64,000 nt of DNA from Serratia odorifera (GTDB lineage Bacteria; Pseudomonadota; Gammaproteobacteria; Enterobacterales; Enterobacteriaceae): assembly GCF_900635445.1 (NCBI RefSeq), contig NZ_LR134117.1, forward strand, positions 3,162,001 to 3,226,000. The letters run 5' to 3'. A model generated the notes under the pieces. The model searched no databases. It had not been told where the DNA came from and saw only the letters and a program-made list of their open reading frames with translations. Below are positions 46,778-55,820 of this stretch, in pieces; the stretch's first letter is position 1, and each line of letters begins with the position of its first letter. Both the position numbers and the translations under genes were made by a program.

Positions 46778-47719
46778 CCCTCCCCGTTTTGCCTCTGCCA
46801 GCACCTGCTGGGCCGCCGTTAACAGACCGTCCACCGTTTGATCATGCCGTGGCCGTAAAATCAGGATGCCGGTAGTCAGGCTCAGGCTGACGCTGCCGAA
46901 CGCGCCGAAGTCAAAAGGCGCAGCCAATGGCGGCGTAATGCGCGCCAGCAGCTCGTTTTCCGCGCCGTACGGCAGGTCATGCAGCAGAATCAGAAACTGT
47001 CCACCAAGATAGTGACAAAGATGATCGCTCGGGCGGATCAGCGTCTTCAGGCGTTCGCCGAGCGTGCGCAGCACGTCATCACCGATTTGCACGCCGTGAC
47101 TCTGATACAGCGCCGACAAAGGGCCGAATTCGAGAATGAACATATGCGATAGGGAATGCGCGATTGGCGAAGGCTGACATACCTCGGCCAGTATCGCTTC
47201 GACACCGGTGCGATTGAGCAGGCCGGTCAGCGGATCCCGATGCGCCGCCCGTTGCTGCTCGGCAGCCAGCTTCACACTCTGCGCCAGCTGGCGGTGATGA
47301 CGGCGGATAAGCCCGTGTGCCAACCATAACCACAACGGAAGAATATCCGCCAGCAGATAAAGGTTCTGCACGCCGGAAAACGGCGTCGCCAGCAGGTAGG
47401 GCGTGGTCAGCAGGGTGATTTCCAGCATGGCCAAGCGTGGCGCGGCGGCGTGGTACTGTATCAGCCAGAAGGCCAGCCCGCACAGCAGTAAACCGGCGCC
47501 AGACATCAATACATAGCGACCGGAAAGTACCGCCAGCACCGCCAGCGTTGACAGCAACACTGCGCCGACGACATACAGCCACAACGCATTGACGGACACG
47601 GGTAATGCCTGGCGCATCTGGCTCTGGAACCGGCAGTCATCGGCGTGTAACGGGCTGTGCAGCAACCAGCGCAGCAGTAACGGGCGTTTAGCCGCGTTGG
47701 CGGTGGGTAACGTTCTCAT
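46772..47719 (-). CDS. membrane GGDEF-domain protein with degenerate active site
   Basis: A 315-residue protein. About four hydrophobic helices span residues 35-140 (LWLYVVGAVLLSTLAVLAV ... LLADILPLWLWLAHGLI). A C-terminal GGDEF-type domain follows, with HRDPLTGLLNRTGVEAIL at about 160-178. The catalytic signature, normally GG(D/E)EF, reads LGGQF in CHYLGGQFLILL, so the acidic residue needed for catalysis is replaced by Gln. It may bind GTP or act as a regulator without making cyclic di-GMP. It stands alone between convergent lysP and the divergent iron transporter. No RxxD inhibitory site is obvious. Confidence 0.83.
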   Translation of the reverse strand: MRTLPTANAAKRPLLLRWLLHSPLHADDCRFQSQMRQALPVSVNALWLYVVGAVLLSTLAVLAVLSGRYVLMSGAGLLLCGLAFWLIQYHAAAPRLAMLEITLLTTPYLLATPFSGVQNLYLLADILPLWLWLAHGLIRRHHRQLAQSVKLAAEQQRAAHRDPLTGLLNRTGVEAILAEVCQPSPIAHSLSHMFILEFGPLSALYQSHGVQIGDDVLRTLGERLKTLIRPSDHLCHYLGGQFLILLHDLPYGAENELLARITPPLAAPFDFGAFGSVSLSLTTGILILRPRHDQTVDGLLTAAQQVLAEAKRGGK

Positions 47720-48075
47720 AAAGCCTCTTTATATCCCTATTAATATGGCCGAAACGGCGCGCTCAACTGCGGCCATGGCTGGGATTCTATGTGCTTTTTT
47801 GGCGATTTGTCATAACGCTGGAGGCGACGGTGGGTTTTTCAGAATGTTTAACCTGAGGAAACATATACTTTCACTGGGAAACTAATTGTAATTCTATTTA
47901 TAAAACAAATGATTACGCTGTAATTTTTGTTGCCATGGCTATCGCTGTGATTGATAAGTATTATCGTTTGCTTTATTGTTAGCGCCTATTGCCGCGCAGA
48001 TGCTGCGCACTTTTCCGCTGCAATCACCGGGTTGACCGGTGGTAATCATTTCGTCGTAACAGGTAGCCAAAAATA
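47720..48075. promoter_or_regulatory. divergent spacer with a Fur-box-like palindrome
   Basis: A 356-bp region between the GGDEF gene and the iron ABC transporter. GATAAGTATTATC at 47953-47965 (within TGATTGATAAGTATTATCGT) is a palindrome resembling the Fur box, about 110 bp before the permease start. The rest is AT-rich without an ORF that has a ribosome-binding site. Confidence 0.5.
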
Positions 48076-49158
48076 ATGAGCGTAACCACCGATCCTTTGC
48101 CAGACGCAAAGGGGCAATCCGGCGTCCAGGTGATGGGGCACTATCAGCATATTCTGCGCCATCGCCTGATAATCATGGGGATTCTGGCGCTGGCGATCGC
48201 CGGTTCACTGCTGCTGGACTTTACCATGGGGCCGTCCGGCCTTTCGCTGTCTTCCCTCTGGCAAACGCTAATCGACCCTGCGGCGGCCGATGCCGGCACG
48301 CGGGTCATCGTCTGGGATATTCGTCTGCCGTACGCGCTGATGGCGGTGGTGGTTGGCATGGCGTTGGGGCTGGCCGGTGCAGAAATGCAGACCATCCTTA
48401 ATAATCCGCTGGCCAGCCCGTTTACCCTGGGGGTTTCTTCGGCGGCGGCGTTCGGCGCCGCGCTGGCTATCGTGCTGGGCATTGGGCTGCCGGGGGTTCC
48501 TGCCCAGTGGTTTATTTCCGCCAATGCCTTCGTCTTTGCGTTGCTGGCTGCGTTGATGCTGGACGGCATCACCCGCTGGACGCGGGTCGCCACCTCCGGC
48601 GTGGTGCTGTTTGGCATTGCGCTGGTGTTCACCTTCAATGCGCTGGTGTCGATGATGCAGTTTATCGCCAGTGAAGACACGCTGCAGGGATTGGTGTTCT
48701 GGACCATGGGCAGCCTGTCGCGCGCCTCATGGGATAAGCTCGGTATACTGTTTGCGGCGTTTGCCGTGCTGCTGCCGCTGTCGATGATGAGCTCCTGGAA
48801 ACTGACCGCGCTGCGTCTGGGTGAAGATCGCGCCGTCAGCTTTGGCATCGACGTACGCCGCCTGCGGCTGGCGACCCTGCTACGCATCAGTATTCTTTCG
48901 GCACTGGCGGTGGCATTCGTTGGGCCGATCGGCTTTATCGGGCTGGTTGCGCCGCATATCGCGCGCATGATGTTTGGCGAAGATCACCGTTTCTACCTGC
49001 CGGCCAGTGCGCTGATTGGTGCGCTGGTGCTGTCGATGGCCTCGGTGGCATCGAAAAACCTGGTGCCGGGCATCATTATTCCGGTCGGTATTGTCACCTC
49101 GCTGGTTGGCGTGCCGTTTTTCCTGAGTATTATTCTACGCCACCGGGGGAACGTCTGA
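48076..49158 (+). CDS. iron-siderophore ABC transporter permease (FecCD family)
   Basis: A 360-residue permease with about nine membrane helices. Family motifs include DIRLPYALMAVVVGMALGLAG, MQTILNNPLASPFTLGVS (the BtuC/FecCD signature), GSLSRASW and GPIGFIGLVAPHIARMMFG, which contacts the ATPase. It should import a ferric siderophore or heme-like chelate through the inner membrane. The ATPase gene overlaps its stop (TGATG). A Fur-like box lies upstream. No periplasmic binding protein is encoded next to it, which is unusual because this class needs one; it may use one encoded elsewhere. Confidence 0.92.
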   Translation: MSVTTDPLPDAKGQSGVQVMGHYQHILRHRLIIMGILALAIAGSLLLDFTMGPSGLSLSSLWQTLIDPAAADAGTRVIVWDIRLPYALMAVVVGMALGLAGAEMQTILNNPLASPFTLGVSSAAAFGAALAIVLGIGLPGVPAQWFISANAFVFALLAALMLDGITRWTRVATSGVVLFGIALVFTFNALVSMMQFIASEDTLQGLVFWTMGSLSRASWDKLGILFAAFAVLLPLSMMSSWKLTALRLGEDRAVSFGIDVRRLRLATLLRISILSALAVAFVGPIGFIGLVAPHIARMMFGEDHRFYLPASALIGALVLSMASVASKNLVPGIIIPVGIVTSLVGVPFFLSIILRHRGNV

Positions 49159-49946
49159 TGAACCAGGGCCTACGTATCGCCGGCTTTTCTGCCGGTTACC
49201 CAAAACGCCCGGTGATCGTCGATCTATCGGTACCAATGCTGCCGCGTGGCAAGATTACCGTGCTGTTGGGGCCGAACGGCAGCGGCAAGTCGACGCTGCT
49301 GCGCTCGCTGGCTGGCCTTAACCCGGCGCAGGGCCAGCTGTGGCTGGACAACAATGACCTGATGCAAATGCCGTTCGCCCGCCGCGCCGAACAGGTGGTA
49401 TATCTGCCGCAGTCGCTGCCGGCCGGCGTGCATTTGCACGTGCTGGAATCGATTATCGTCGCGCAGCGCGCCTCCGGCGGCCGGAGCAATGCCGGCAGCG
49501 AAGCGGAGGTGATGGCGCTGCTGGAACAGCTCGGTATCGCCCATCTGGCGCTGAGCTATCTGGATCAGCTGTCCGGCGGCCAGAAGCAACTGGTCGGCCT
49601 GGCGCAGTCGCTGATCCGTCAACCGTCCTTGTTGTTGCTGGACGAACCGCTCAGCGCGCTCGATCTGAACTATCAGTTTCACGTGATGGACTTGGTACGC
49701 CGTGAAACCCGCAAACGCAATATCGTGACGGTGGTGGTGGTGCATGACATCAATATTGCCTTACGCCACGGTGACCACGTTCTGATGCTGCAAAACGGCA
49801 ATATGATCGCCGACGGGCTGCCGGAGCAGGTGATCACGCCGCAAAGCCTGGCACAGGTCTATGGCGTGCGCGGTCGCATCGAGCGTTGCTCGCAGGGCAC
49901 GCCGCAGGTATTGATTGACGGGTTGGTGACCGAGCCGGTGGTGTAA
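49158..49946 (+). CDS. iron-siderophore ABC transporter ATP-binding protein (FecE/FepC type)
   Basis: A 262-residue ABC ATPase. Walker A is GPNGSGKS (about 38-45), the Q-loop PQS follows, the signature is LSGGQKQLVGLAQSL, Walker B is LLLDEPLSALD and the H-loop is VVVVHDIN. Sequence style (ALRHGDHVLMLQNG, AQVYGVRGRIER) is that of ferric-siderophore and cobalamin ATPases. The ATG overlaps the permease stop (TGATG), so the two are translationally coupled. It is convergent with the TonB receptor gene, and a bidirectional hairpin separates them. Intact. Confidence 0.93.
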   Translation: MNQGLRIAGFSAGYPKRPVIVDLSVPMLPRGKITVLLGPNGSGKSTLLRSLAGLNPAQGQLWLDNNDLMQMPFARRAEQVVYLPQSLPAGVHLHVLESIIVAQRASGGRSNAGSEAEVMALLEQLGIAHLALSYLDQLSGGQKQLVGLAQSLIRQPSLLLLDEPLSALDLNYQFHVMDLVRRETRKRNIVTVVVVHDINIALRHGDHVLMLQNGNMIADGLPEQVITPQSLAQVYGVRGRIERCSQGTPQVLIDGLVTEPVV

Positions 49947-49971
49947 CGGCTGGTGGAATAAGCGTCAGAAT

Positions 49972-49995
49972 AAAAAGGCCCGTTTAGGGCCTTTT
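49972..49995. terminator. bidirectional terminator between the ABC ATPase and the TonB receptor
   Basis: AAAAAGGCCC and GGGCCTTTT form the stem around GTTTA. The A-run and T-run allow termination from both convergent genes. Confidence 0.85.
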
Positions 49996-50000
49996 GTCCG

Positions 50001-51992
50001 TTAGAAGCTGTAGGTCATGCCTACCGTGTAGCGGCGGCCGTCCAGCGTGGTGTTGTAGTCGTCGTAATTGACGTTTTTATCCAGAATGTTGTACACCCCA
50101 CCGGTGACCAGCAGGTTTTTGTTCGCCTTATAGCTCAGGCCCATGTCAACGAAAGTGTATGACGGCGTGCTCTGCGCGATCGAGGTGCGGCTCAGGTATT
50201 CAGAGGTTTTACTGCGGAAGTTGACGCGCGACCACAGGCTGGCGTCGTGGGTTGCCTGCCAGTCCAGCGTCGAGTTGATCATGTGCTTGGGCATCTGGTT
50301 CAACGGCTTGCCTTCGAACTGACCGCTCTTTTGCTCGGACGAGGTATAGGTGTAGTTGGTGTTCCACTGCCAATCCTTGCTGATCTGCCAGCCGAAGGTG
50401 GCTTCCACGCCGCGCATGTTGGCTTTATCGACGTTGACGCGGTCGCTGATAAAGTCATAGTGGGTGGTACCAATCATGCAGTCTGGCGTATCTTCGCAGC
50501 GCCTTACTTCGGTAATTTTATCTTTAAAGTCGGTATTGAATACCGTGACGCCGGCGTTGATGCCCTTGAGGTTATCCCACATCAGGCCGATCTCTTCGCT
50601 CAGGCTTTTTTCCGGCTGCAAATCCGGGTTGCCGACGATAATGCCGGAGCGCACGCCGCCGCCGGTGGCCTGGCCCCAGTTGGGCGAGGACTGACGCAGG
50701 TCAGGTGAGCGGTAGCCGGCAGATACGCCGCCTTTCAGTGTCCACTGCTCGGCCAGGTGCCATACGCCATACATGCGCGGCGTCCAATGGCTGCCGTAGT
50801 TTTGATCCTGATCCATCCGTAGGCCGGTAGTCAGACTGAAGTCGTTGGTCAGCGCCCATTCATCTTCGGCAAATAATGCCCAGCTCCAGCGCGTCAGCTG
50901 GTTCACATCCTGCGCCGCTACCAACTGGTTGCCGCCGTCAGCCAGCTTTTCATAACGATATTGGCCGCCCAGATTGAGCATATGATCGCCCAACTCGAAC
51001 TGGTTCTGGGTATTGAAGATGGTGTTGTACATCTTCATGTTACGGCCGGGGTTGTTGGTTTCTTCGCGTTGAACGTAGCTGTTGGTATGGCCAAAATCAT
51101 AGTAGCCGTTATGCGTCAGCGCATAGTTGGTGCGGGTATACAGGCTTTCGCTCACCTGGCTTGGGGTGCATTTGCCTTTGCTGCAACGTTCGGCGGCCAC
51201 CGACTTGCCGGGTGTGCTGTTACGATCCTGCAATGAACGACCAATTTCAAAGTCGAATTCGTTTTTATCATCTGGCGTCAGGCTGAACACCGCCGTACCG
51301 CTGCGCATGCGCTGCTCGTTGTAGCCGTTGACAATTTCGTCTTCGGCGCGGTGCGACAGCAGGCCGTTGACGCGCAGACCGAGCAGGCCGTCGATCAGCG
51401 GGCCGGAGGCGTAGGCGTTGGTCTGGAACAGATCGCCGGAATCGCGGCGCTCCTGGAAGGTGGCGTCGGCGTGCAGCGAACCTTTCCAGCCCTGGGTGGT
51501 GCTGGTTTTGCGCGTAATGACGTTGATCACGCCGCCCATGGCATCGGAGCCGTACAGTGATGACATCGGACCGCGTACCACTTCGATTCGTTCGATGGCC
51601 TCCAGCGGCGGCAGCCAACCTTGCTCGATACCGGCGTTGTCGCTGTTCGGCCGGGTGCCGCGAGTATCGACGCGCTTGCCGTCCACCAGAATCAGCGTGT
51701 ATTTGGATGACATGCCGCGAATGCTGATATCGCTGCTGCTGCCACCGCCGCTAACCACCACGCCCGGCACGTCTTTCAGCGCATCGGTGACGTCGCGATA
51801 GGCTTTTTCTTCCAGCTGCTGGCGGGGGATCACCGAGATCGACGCCGGCGAGTCCTGAATTTTCTGTTGGAACCCGGAGGCGGTAACCACCATGGTGTCC
51901 TGTTGATCGTCCTGGCTGGCTGCAAAGGCAGCGTGGCTGGCAAATGACGCAAGGATTAATGCGGCGAGCTTATTATAGTTTGGCATTTCCAT
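50001..51992 (-). CDS. cirA: TonB-dependent catecholate siderophore receptor, CirA-like
   Basis: A 663-residue outer-membrane receptor. A signal peptide (LAALILASFASHAAFA) is followed by a TonB box (DTMVVTAS), the plug domain (SISVIPRQQL ... GVSIRG-like SDISIRGMSSKYTLILVDGKRV, RIEVVRGPMSSLYGSDAMGGVINVITRK) and a 22-strand barrel ending in the aromatic GMTYSF. The plug is closest to CirA, FepA and IrgA. CirA takes up linear catecholates and colicin I in E. coli; it also neighbours lysP there. A Fur box lies upstream. The exact ligand is uncertain. The second in-frame ATG (51986) is an alternative start. Confidence 0.88.
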   Translation of the reverse strand: MEMPNYNKLAALILASFASHAAFAASQDDQQDTMVVTASGFQQKIQDSPASISVIPRQQLEEKAYRDVTDALKDVPGVVVSGGGSSSDISIRGMSSKYTLILVDGKRVDTRGTRPNSDNAGIEQGWLPPLEAIERIEVVRGPMSSLYGSDAMGGVINVITRKTSTTQGWKGSLHADATFQERRDSGDLFQTNAYASGPLIDGLLGLRVNGLLSHRAEDEIVNGYNEQRMRSGTAVFSLTPDDKNEFDFEIGRSLQDRNSTPGKSVAAERCSKGKCTPSQVSESLYTRTNYALTHNGYYDFGHTNSYVQREETNNPGRNMKMYNTIFNTQNQFELGDHMLNLGGQYRYEKLADGGNQLVAAQDVNQLTRWSWALFAEDEWALTNDFSLTTGLRMDQDQNYGSHWTPRMYGVWHLAEQWTLKGGVSAGYRSPDLRQSSPNWGQATGGGVRSGIIVGNPDLQPEKSLSEEIGLMWDNLKGINAGVTVFNTDFKDKITEVRRCEDTPDCMIGTTHYDFISDRVNVDKANMRGVEATFGWQISKDWQWNTNYTYTSSEQKSGQFEGKPLNQMPKHMINSTLDWQATHDASLWSRVNFRSKTSEYLSRTSIAQSTPSYTFVDMGLSYKANKNLLVTGGVYNILDKNVNYDDYNTTLDGRRYTVGMTYSF

Positions 51993-52138
51993 GAATGAAC
52001 GATTCCTGGCCAGAGAAACAGGCAGCTCTGCCTGTTAACCTACTGAGTTAAAAATGAAAACCCTTGCATCTCTGTGGATGAAAAGGCCCGAGGGGTGGTG
52101 CGTAAGGGTATTGTAAGGAAATAAAAACGAATGTAAAT

Positions 52139-52163
52139 GCAAATGATAATTCGTATCATTTGT
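52139..52163. promoter_or_regulatory. Fur box upstream of the CirA-like receptor
   Basis: Bases 52139-52163 contain ATGATAATTCGTATCAT, an inverted repeat close to the GATAATGATAATCATTATC consensus. It lies about 150 bp before the receptor start. Iron repression by Fur is expected for this gene class. Confidence 0.75.
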
Positions 52164-52235
52164 ATATTTGATCAGGGATTGGTCAGGAATAAGCCAACGA
52201 GGGGGAAACGGCACGCTGCAAGCGTGCCGGGGGAT

Positions 52236-53231
52236 TCAGCGCTTTTGGATGTAGGTGATGGCCAGCGCCAGCGCCAATACCAACCCTTTGATGATATCCA
52301 TTGCGTAGTAGGGGACCGACAGCATCACCAGGCCGTTTTGCAGTACGCCAAGAATGATTGCGCCAATCAGCGTGCCGAAGGCGTTGGGTTTGCCAGACCC
52401 AGCCAGCGAAAAGCCGATATAGGCTGCCGCCACTGCATCCATCAAATAACCGCCGCCGGCGTTGACCTGCGAAGAGTCGATACGTGACGCCAGAAGAATG
52501 CCGCCAAGCGCCGCCAGTAGCGACGAAAGCACGTATGCGATAACCCTGTAACGCAGGGTGCGAATGCCGGAGAGCCGTGCCGCTTGCGCATTGCCACCGA
52601 TCGCATACATGCGGCGTCCGTGCTTGGTCAGCGACAGGAACAGCTGCACCATCAGCGTTACCGCCAACATGATCAGCACGATCACCGGCACCTGGCCCAG
52701 GGCGGAAAAGATCTGTGGAATGACGCCTTCGGCCATCTCACCGCTGGGCAATAGCATATTCTGGGTGATCGAGCCGCCATAGCTGTAGGTCATCGCCACG
52801 CCCTGAATGACGAACAGACTGGCGAGGGTGGCCAGCATATCCGGGATCTTGAGCACCACGATCAGAAACGCGTTGAACAAACCGACCAGGGTGCATAGCA
52901 ACAGCGTCAGGACAATCGCCCCGGTGGTGCCAAAGCCGTACCAGACAAACAGCGAGATCACTAGCGCATTAGCCAGCGATGCGGTCGATCCGACGGAAAG
53001 ATCAAACCCGCCAACCGACAGCGAAATGGAAACGCCGATGGCGATCACCGTGACGATGGCGATCGAACGCAGAATATTGATGATGTTGTTGGGATCGAGA
53101 AAATTGTCCGACGCCAGGCCGAACAGAGCGACCAGAGCAACGACGGTGAGCAGCATCCCCCATTTATATAAAAACTCGAACAGCCGATGACGCCAGGGTT
53201 GGGCGTTGGGCAGGGAAAGGTCTTTACTCAC
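52236..53231 (-). CDS. sugar ABC transporter permease (RbsC-like)
   Basis: A 331-residue permease of the carbohydrate-uptake class 2 family, with about nine to ten membrane helices. Conserved segments are IGVSISLSVGGFDLSVGS, YAIGGNAQAARLSGI (the RbsC/XylH EAA-like loop) and GGGYLMDAVAAAYIGFS. It would form a homodimeric sugar channel with the overlapping ATPase gene; its ATG overlaps that stop by four bases. No binding protein is encoded beside it. A hairpin (CGGCACGC/GCGTGCCG, about 52209-52230) follows. The sugar cannot be told from sequence; simple sugars such as ribose, galactose or autoinducer-2 are typical. Confidence 0.9.
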   Translation of the reverse strand: MSKDLSLPNAQPWRHRLFEFLYKWGMLLTVVALVALFGLASDNFLDPNNIINILRSIAIVTVIAIGVSISLSVGGFDLSVGSTASLANALVISLFVWYGFGTTGAIVLTLLLCTLVGLFNAFLIVVLKIPDMLATLASLFVIQGVAMTYSYGGSITQNMLLPSGEMAEGVIPQIFSALGQVPVIVLIMLAVTLMVQLFLSLTKHGRRMYAIGGNAQAARLSGIRTLRYRVIAYVLSSLLAALGGILLASRIDSSQVNAGGGYLMDAVAAAYIGFSLAGSGKPNAFGTLIGAIILGVLQNGLVMLSVPYYAMDIIKGLVLALALAITYIQKR

Positions 53232-54748
53232 GCTGGGGTTCCTCCGGTGGAATACAGTAACAAGGTTTCTTCATCAATATCGGCAGCGTTGAGTTCAGCC
53301 ACGATGCGGCCATCCCATAACACGCAAATGCGATCGCACAGGCCAACCAGTTCGGAGAATTCACCCGAGGCATAAATGATGCCTTTGCCGTCACGCGCCA
53401 ACTGGTCTATCAACGCAAACAAATCCTGCTTGGCCTTGATGTCCACGCCCTTGGTCGGTTCATCGAAAATCAGCAGATCGGCATCGCCGCGCAGCCATTT
53501 GCCTATCGCCACCTTTTGCTGGTTGCCGCCGGACAGTCGCGCCAGTCTCTGCTGCGGCCCGGCGGCGCGTATGCCCAGACGGCGGATCACCTGCTGCGCC
53601 CAGTCCAGCGCCTGCCGCTGGCTGAAAACGCCCCAGCGGCAGAAACCGTCGTCGGCAGCGACGCTCAGGTTCATGGCAATGGTTTCGTCAATAAACACCC
53701 CCTGTTGGCGGCGTTCTTCCGGCACCAGCGCCATACCTAGCACGACGGAACGATGCGGCGAATCAGGCTTCCAGCGTTTGCCATGCAGTTCGCCATGTTT
53801 GATGCGTGCCGGCGTGGCGCCAAACAGCGCCTTGCACAATTCGGTTTTGCCTGCACCGGCCAGGCCGGCGATGCCGAGAATTTCACCCTGTTGCAGCGTC
53901 AGGGAAATGTCGCGCAATTTATGGCGATCGCTCAGGCCGCGCACCGACAGCAACGGCCGTGGCTGTGGCGTAGGGCGACGCGGTGGAAAGATGTCGTCCA
54001 GGCGATGGCCGAGCATTTTTTCGACGATCTGTTCGCCGCTCAACCCGCGCATGGCGTCCTCACTGACCTGTTGGCCGTCGCGCAACACCGTCAAGCGGTC
54101 GCATACTTCGCTCAGTTCATGAATGCGGTGTGAGATAAACACGATGCCGATGCCTTCAGACTGTAAACGGCGCACCACCGTGAACAGGCGTTGGCTTTCG
54201 GCGCGGTCCAGCGGGGCGGTCGGTTCATCCAGCACCAGAAAACGGCAGCGGTGCGATAGGGCGCGCGCCAGCAGTACCTGCTGCTTTTCCGCCAGCGTGC
54301 AGTCTGCCAGCCGCCGCCGCAGATTGATGGTCAACGCCAGTTGATCGAGCAGGGCCTGCGCCTGTGTGTACAGCTGACGCCAGTTCAACAGCTGGCCGGG
54401 CTGGTTGAGCCAGTCGAGCATGATGTTTTCCGCGACCGACAGCGTCGGGATCAGGGCGACGTCGACCTCCTGCTGTACCACGTGAATACCCAGCTGCCGC
54501 GCGTGCAGCGGGGAATGAATGTCGACCGCATGGCCGTCGATCAAAATATTGCCGTGATAATGGCTATGGGCGCCGGACAGGATCGCCATCAGCGTCGACT
54601 TGCCGGCACCGTTGGCACCGACCAACGCATGGATGGATCCTCCCGTCAGGGTAAAATTCACATTTTGCAAGGCGTTGAAGCCGGCAAAGGCGATCGAGAT
54701 ATTGCGCATCTCCAGGCGGGAGGGCGTAGCGGTTGGCATCATGTGCAT
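53228..54748 (-). CDS. sugar ABC transporter ATP-binding protein (RbsA-like)
   Basis: A 506-residue double ATPase of the CUT2 class. The first domain has Walker A GANGAGKS and a degenerate signature (ADCTLAEKQQVLLARAL) with Walker B FLVLDEPTAPLD. The second has GLAGAGKTEL in place of a full Walker A, signature LSGGNQQKVAIGKWL and Walker B LLIFDEPTKGVD. This asymmetry is normal for RbsA and MglA. It is the first gene of a two-gene unit with the permease. Several ATGs lie close at the start and no strong ribosome-binding site decides between them. Downstream overlap of four bases implies coupling. Confidence 0.9.
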   Translation of the reverse strand: MHMMPTATPSRLEMRNISIAFAGFNALQNVNFTLTGGSIHALVGANGAGKSTLMAILSGAHSHYHGNILIDGHAVDIHSPLHARQLGIHVVQQEVDVALIPTLSVAENIMLDWLNQPGQLLNWRQLYTQAQALLDQLALTINLRRRLADCTLAEKQQVLLARALSHRCRFLVLDEPTAPLDRAESQRLFTVVRRLQSEGIGIVFISHRIHELSEVCDRLTVLRDGQQVSEDAMRGLSGEQIVEKMLGHRLDDIFPPRRPTPQPRPLLSVRGLSDRHKLRDISLTLQQGEILGIAGLAGAGKTELCKALFGATPARIKHGELHGKRWKPDSPHRSVVLGMALVPEERRQQGVFIDETIAMNLSVAADDGFCRWGVFSQRQALDWAQQVIRRLGIRAAGPQQRLARLSGGNQQKVAIGKWLRGDADLLIFDEPTKGVDIKAKQDLFALIDQLARDGKGIIYASGEFSELVGLCDRICVLWDGRIVAELNAADIDEETLLLYSTGGTPA

Positions 54749-54904
54749 GAAGACGTTTAGGTGTTTAGATGGCTAAAGTGGTTCTTTTTTAACATAGATT
54801 GCCGTTTTGGCAACGAACAAAATGGCATAAGAGAGATGAAAATGGTTGTTGCATTACCGATCCCCCGTCCGGGTGGCGCGACGGGCGGGGGAAATGGCCG
54901 GCGA

Positions 54905-55462
54905 TCAGAAGGTGGTGGGCGTATGTGCGCTGACGATACGGCAGACGCGGGTTGAGGTATTGCTGAAACTGTGAGGAATGCCGGTATTGATCGCGTAGCT
55001 CTGGCCGGCGCTGAGAGCATAGCTCTGGCCGTTGATGGTCAGCACGATCTCGCCCTCCAGCAAGGTGCCGACTTCTTCGCCCTGGTGCTTTATTTTTTCG
55101 CCGGTGGTGGTGCCTGGCGGGTAGGTTTCCAGCATCATCGCCAGCGTACGCGTCGGGCTGCCATTATGCACCAGTTTCATCGATACCCCCTGACTGCCGA
55201 TTTCTATCAGATCGTCGGCGTCGATCACCACTTTCGGTTGATCCAGCCGCTCCGGTTCGGCAAAGAATTCCGACAGCGACAAGCCATACACTTTCAACAG
55301 TTTTTGCAGGGTGCTGATGGCAGGGCTGACCTTGTCCTGCTCGATGGTACTGATGGCACTGTGGGTCAATCCGGACAGTTCGGCGACCCGGCGCTGTGAC
55401 AAACCCAATTGCTGACGGATTTGCGACAGGCGCTTACCTGGCGCCAAGCTGACTTCGCTCAT
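54905..55462 (-). CDS. puuR: HTH-cupin transcriptional regulator PuuR
   Basis: A 185-residue repressor. Residues about 8-65 are an XRE helix-turn-helix (LSQIRQQLGLSQRRVAELSGLTHSAIS), and a C-terminal cupin domain (TTTGEKIKHQGEEVGTLLEG ... INTGIPHSFSN) senses ligand. It matches E. coli PuuR almost end to end (APGKRLSQIRQQLGLSQRR; ends AHTPTTF). PuuR represses putrescine-use genes and releases DNA when putrescine is present. It is divergent from puuA, and two PuuR-like operators lie between them. The rest of the E. coli puu cluster (puuD, puuC, puuB, puuE) is not beside it. Confidence 0.93.
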   Translation of the reverse strand: MSEVSLAPGKRLSQIRQQLGLSQRRVAELSGLTHSAISTIEQDKVSPAISTLQKLLKVYGLSLSEFFAEPERLDQPKVVIDADDLIEIGSQGVSMKLVHNGSPTRTLAMMLETYPPGTTTGEKIKHQGEEVGTLLEGEIVLTINGQSYALSAGQSYAINTGIPHSFSNTSTRVCRIVSAHTPTTF

Positions 55463-55533
55463 AGTGGTACTTCCTTCTAAAAGAGATGGCTGGCAGAAAG
55501 GTTGCCGCCATAGGGCAGCAAGACGATGACGGT

Positions 55534-55551
55534 GGAAAATATATTGCCCAT
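55534..55551 (-). promoter_or_regulatory. PuuR-like operator 1
   Basis: Read on the minus strand, ATGGGCAATATATTTTCC. As I recall, the E. coli PuuR site is ATGGACAATATATTGACC, with which it agrees at 15 of 18 positions. It lies 72-89 bp upstream of the puuR start. Confidence 0.65.
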
Positions 55552-55609
55552 GATGATACCTGACTCACCGAAATAAATTCCGTATGTCGAAACAATCTAT
55601 CGCCTTTTC

Positions 55610-55627
55610 GGTCAATATTTTATCAAT
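55610..55627 (+). promoter_or_regulatory. PuuR-like operator 2
   Basis: GGTCAATATTTTATCAAT agrees at 15 of 18 positions with the reverse complement of the PuuR site (GGTCAATATATTGTCCAT). It is 58 bp from operator 1 and shares the core CAATAT. Confidence 0.65.
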
Positions 55628-55820
55628 TTAGCAGCGGGTGGCGAATAATCAATCACCATTGTAACATTTGCAAACCAATTCTGTTAAGGCTATGTTTCAT
55701 ATTATGGATGTTATTTTGAGCGCCGGCCGGTGGCGCTGTCTAAAGAGAGTTGATTCGCTATGTTAAACGTTCGGTAATCGGCGCCACGGCGTCTTTCCAG
55801 GGCATAATGGCAGGTGAAGT

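Larger units (their letters stand above)
55463..55820. other. 358-bp divergent control region of puuR and puuA
   Basis: An AT-rich spacer with two operator-like sequences, at 55534-55551 and 55610-55627. No ORF with a ribosome-binding site is present in it. Promoters for both genes should lie here. Confidence 0.6.
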
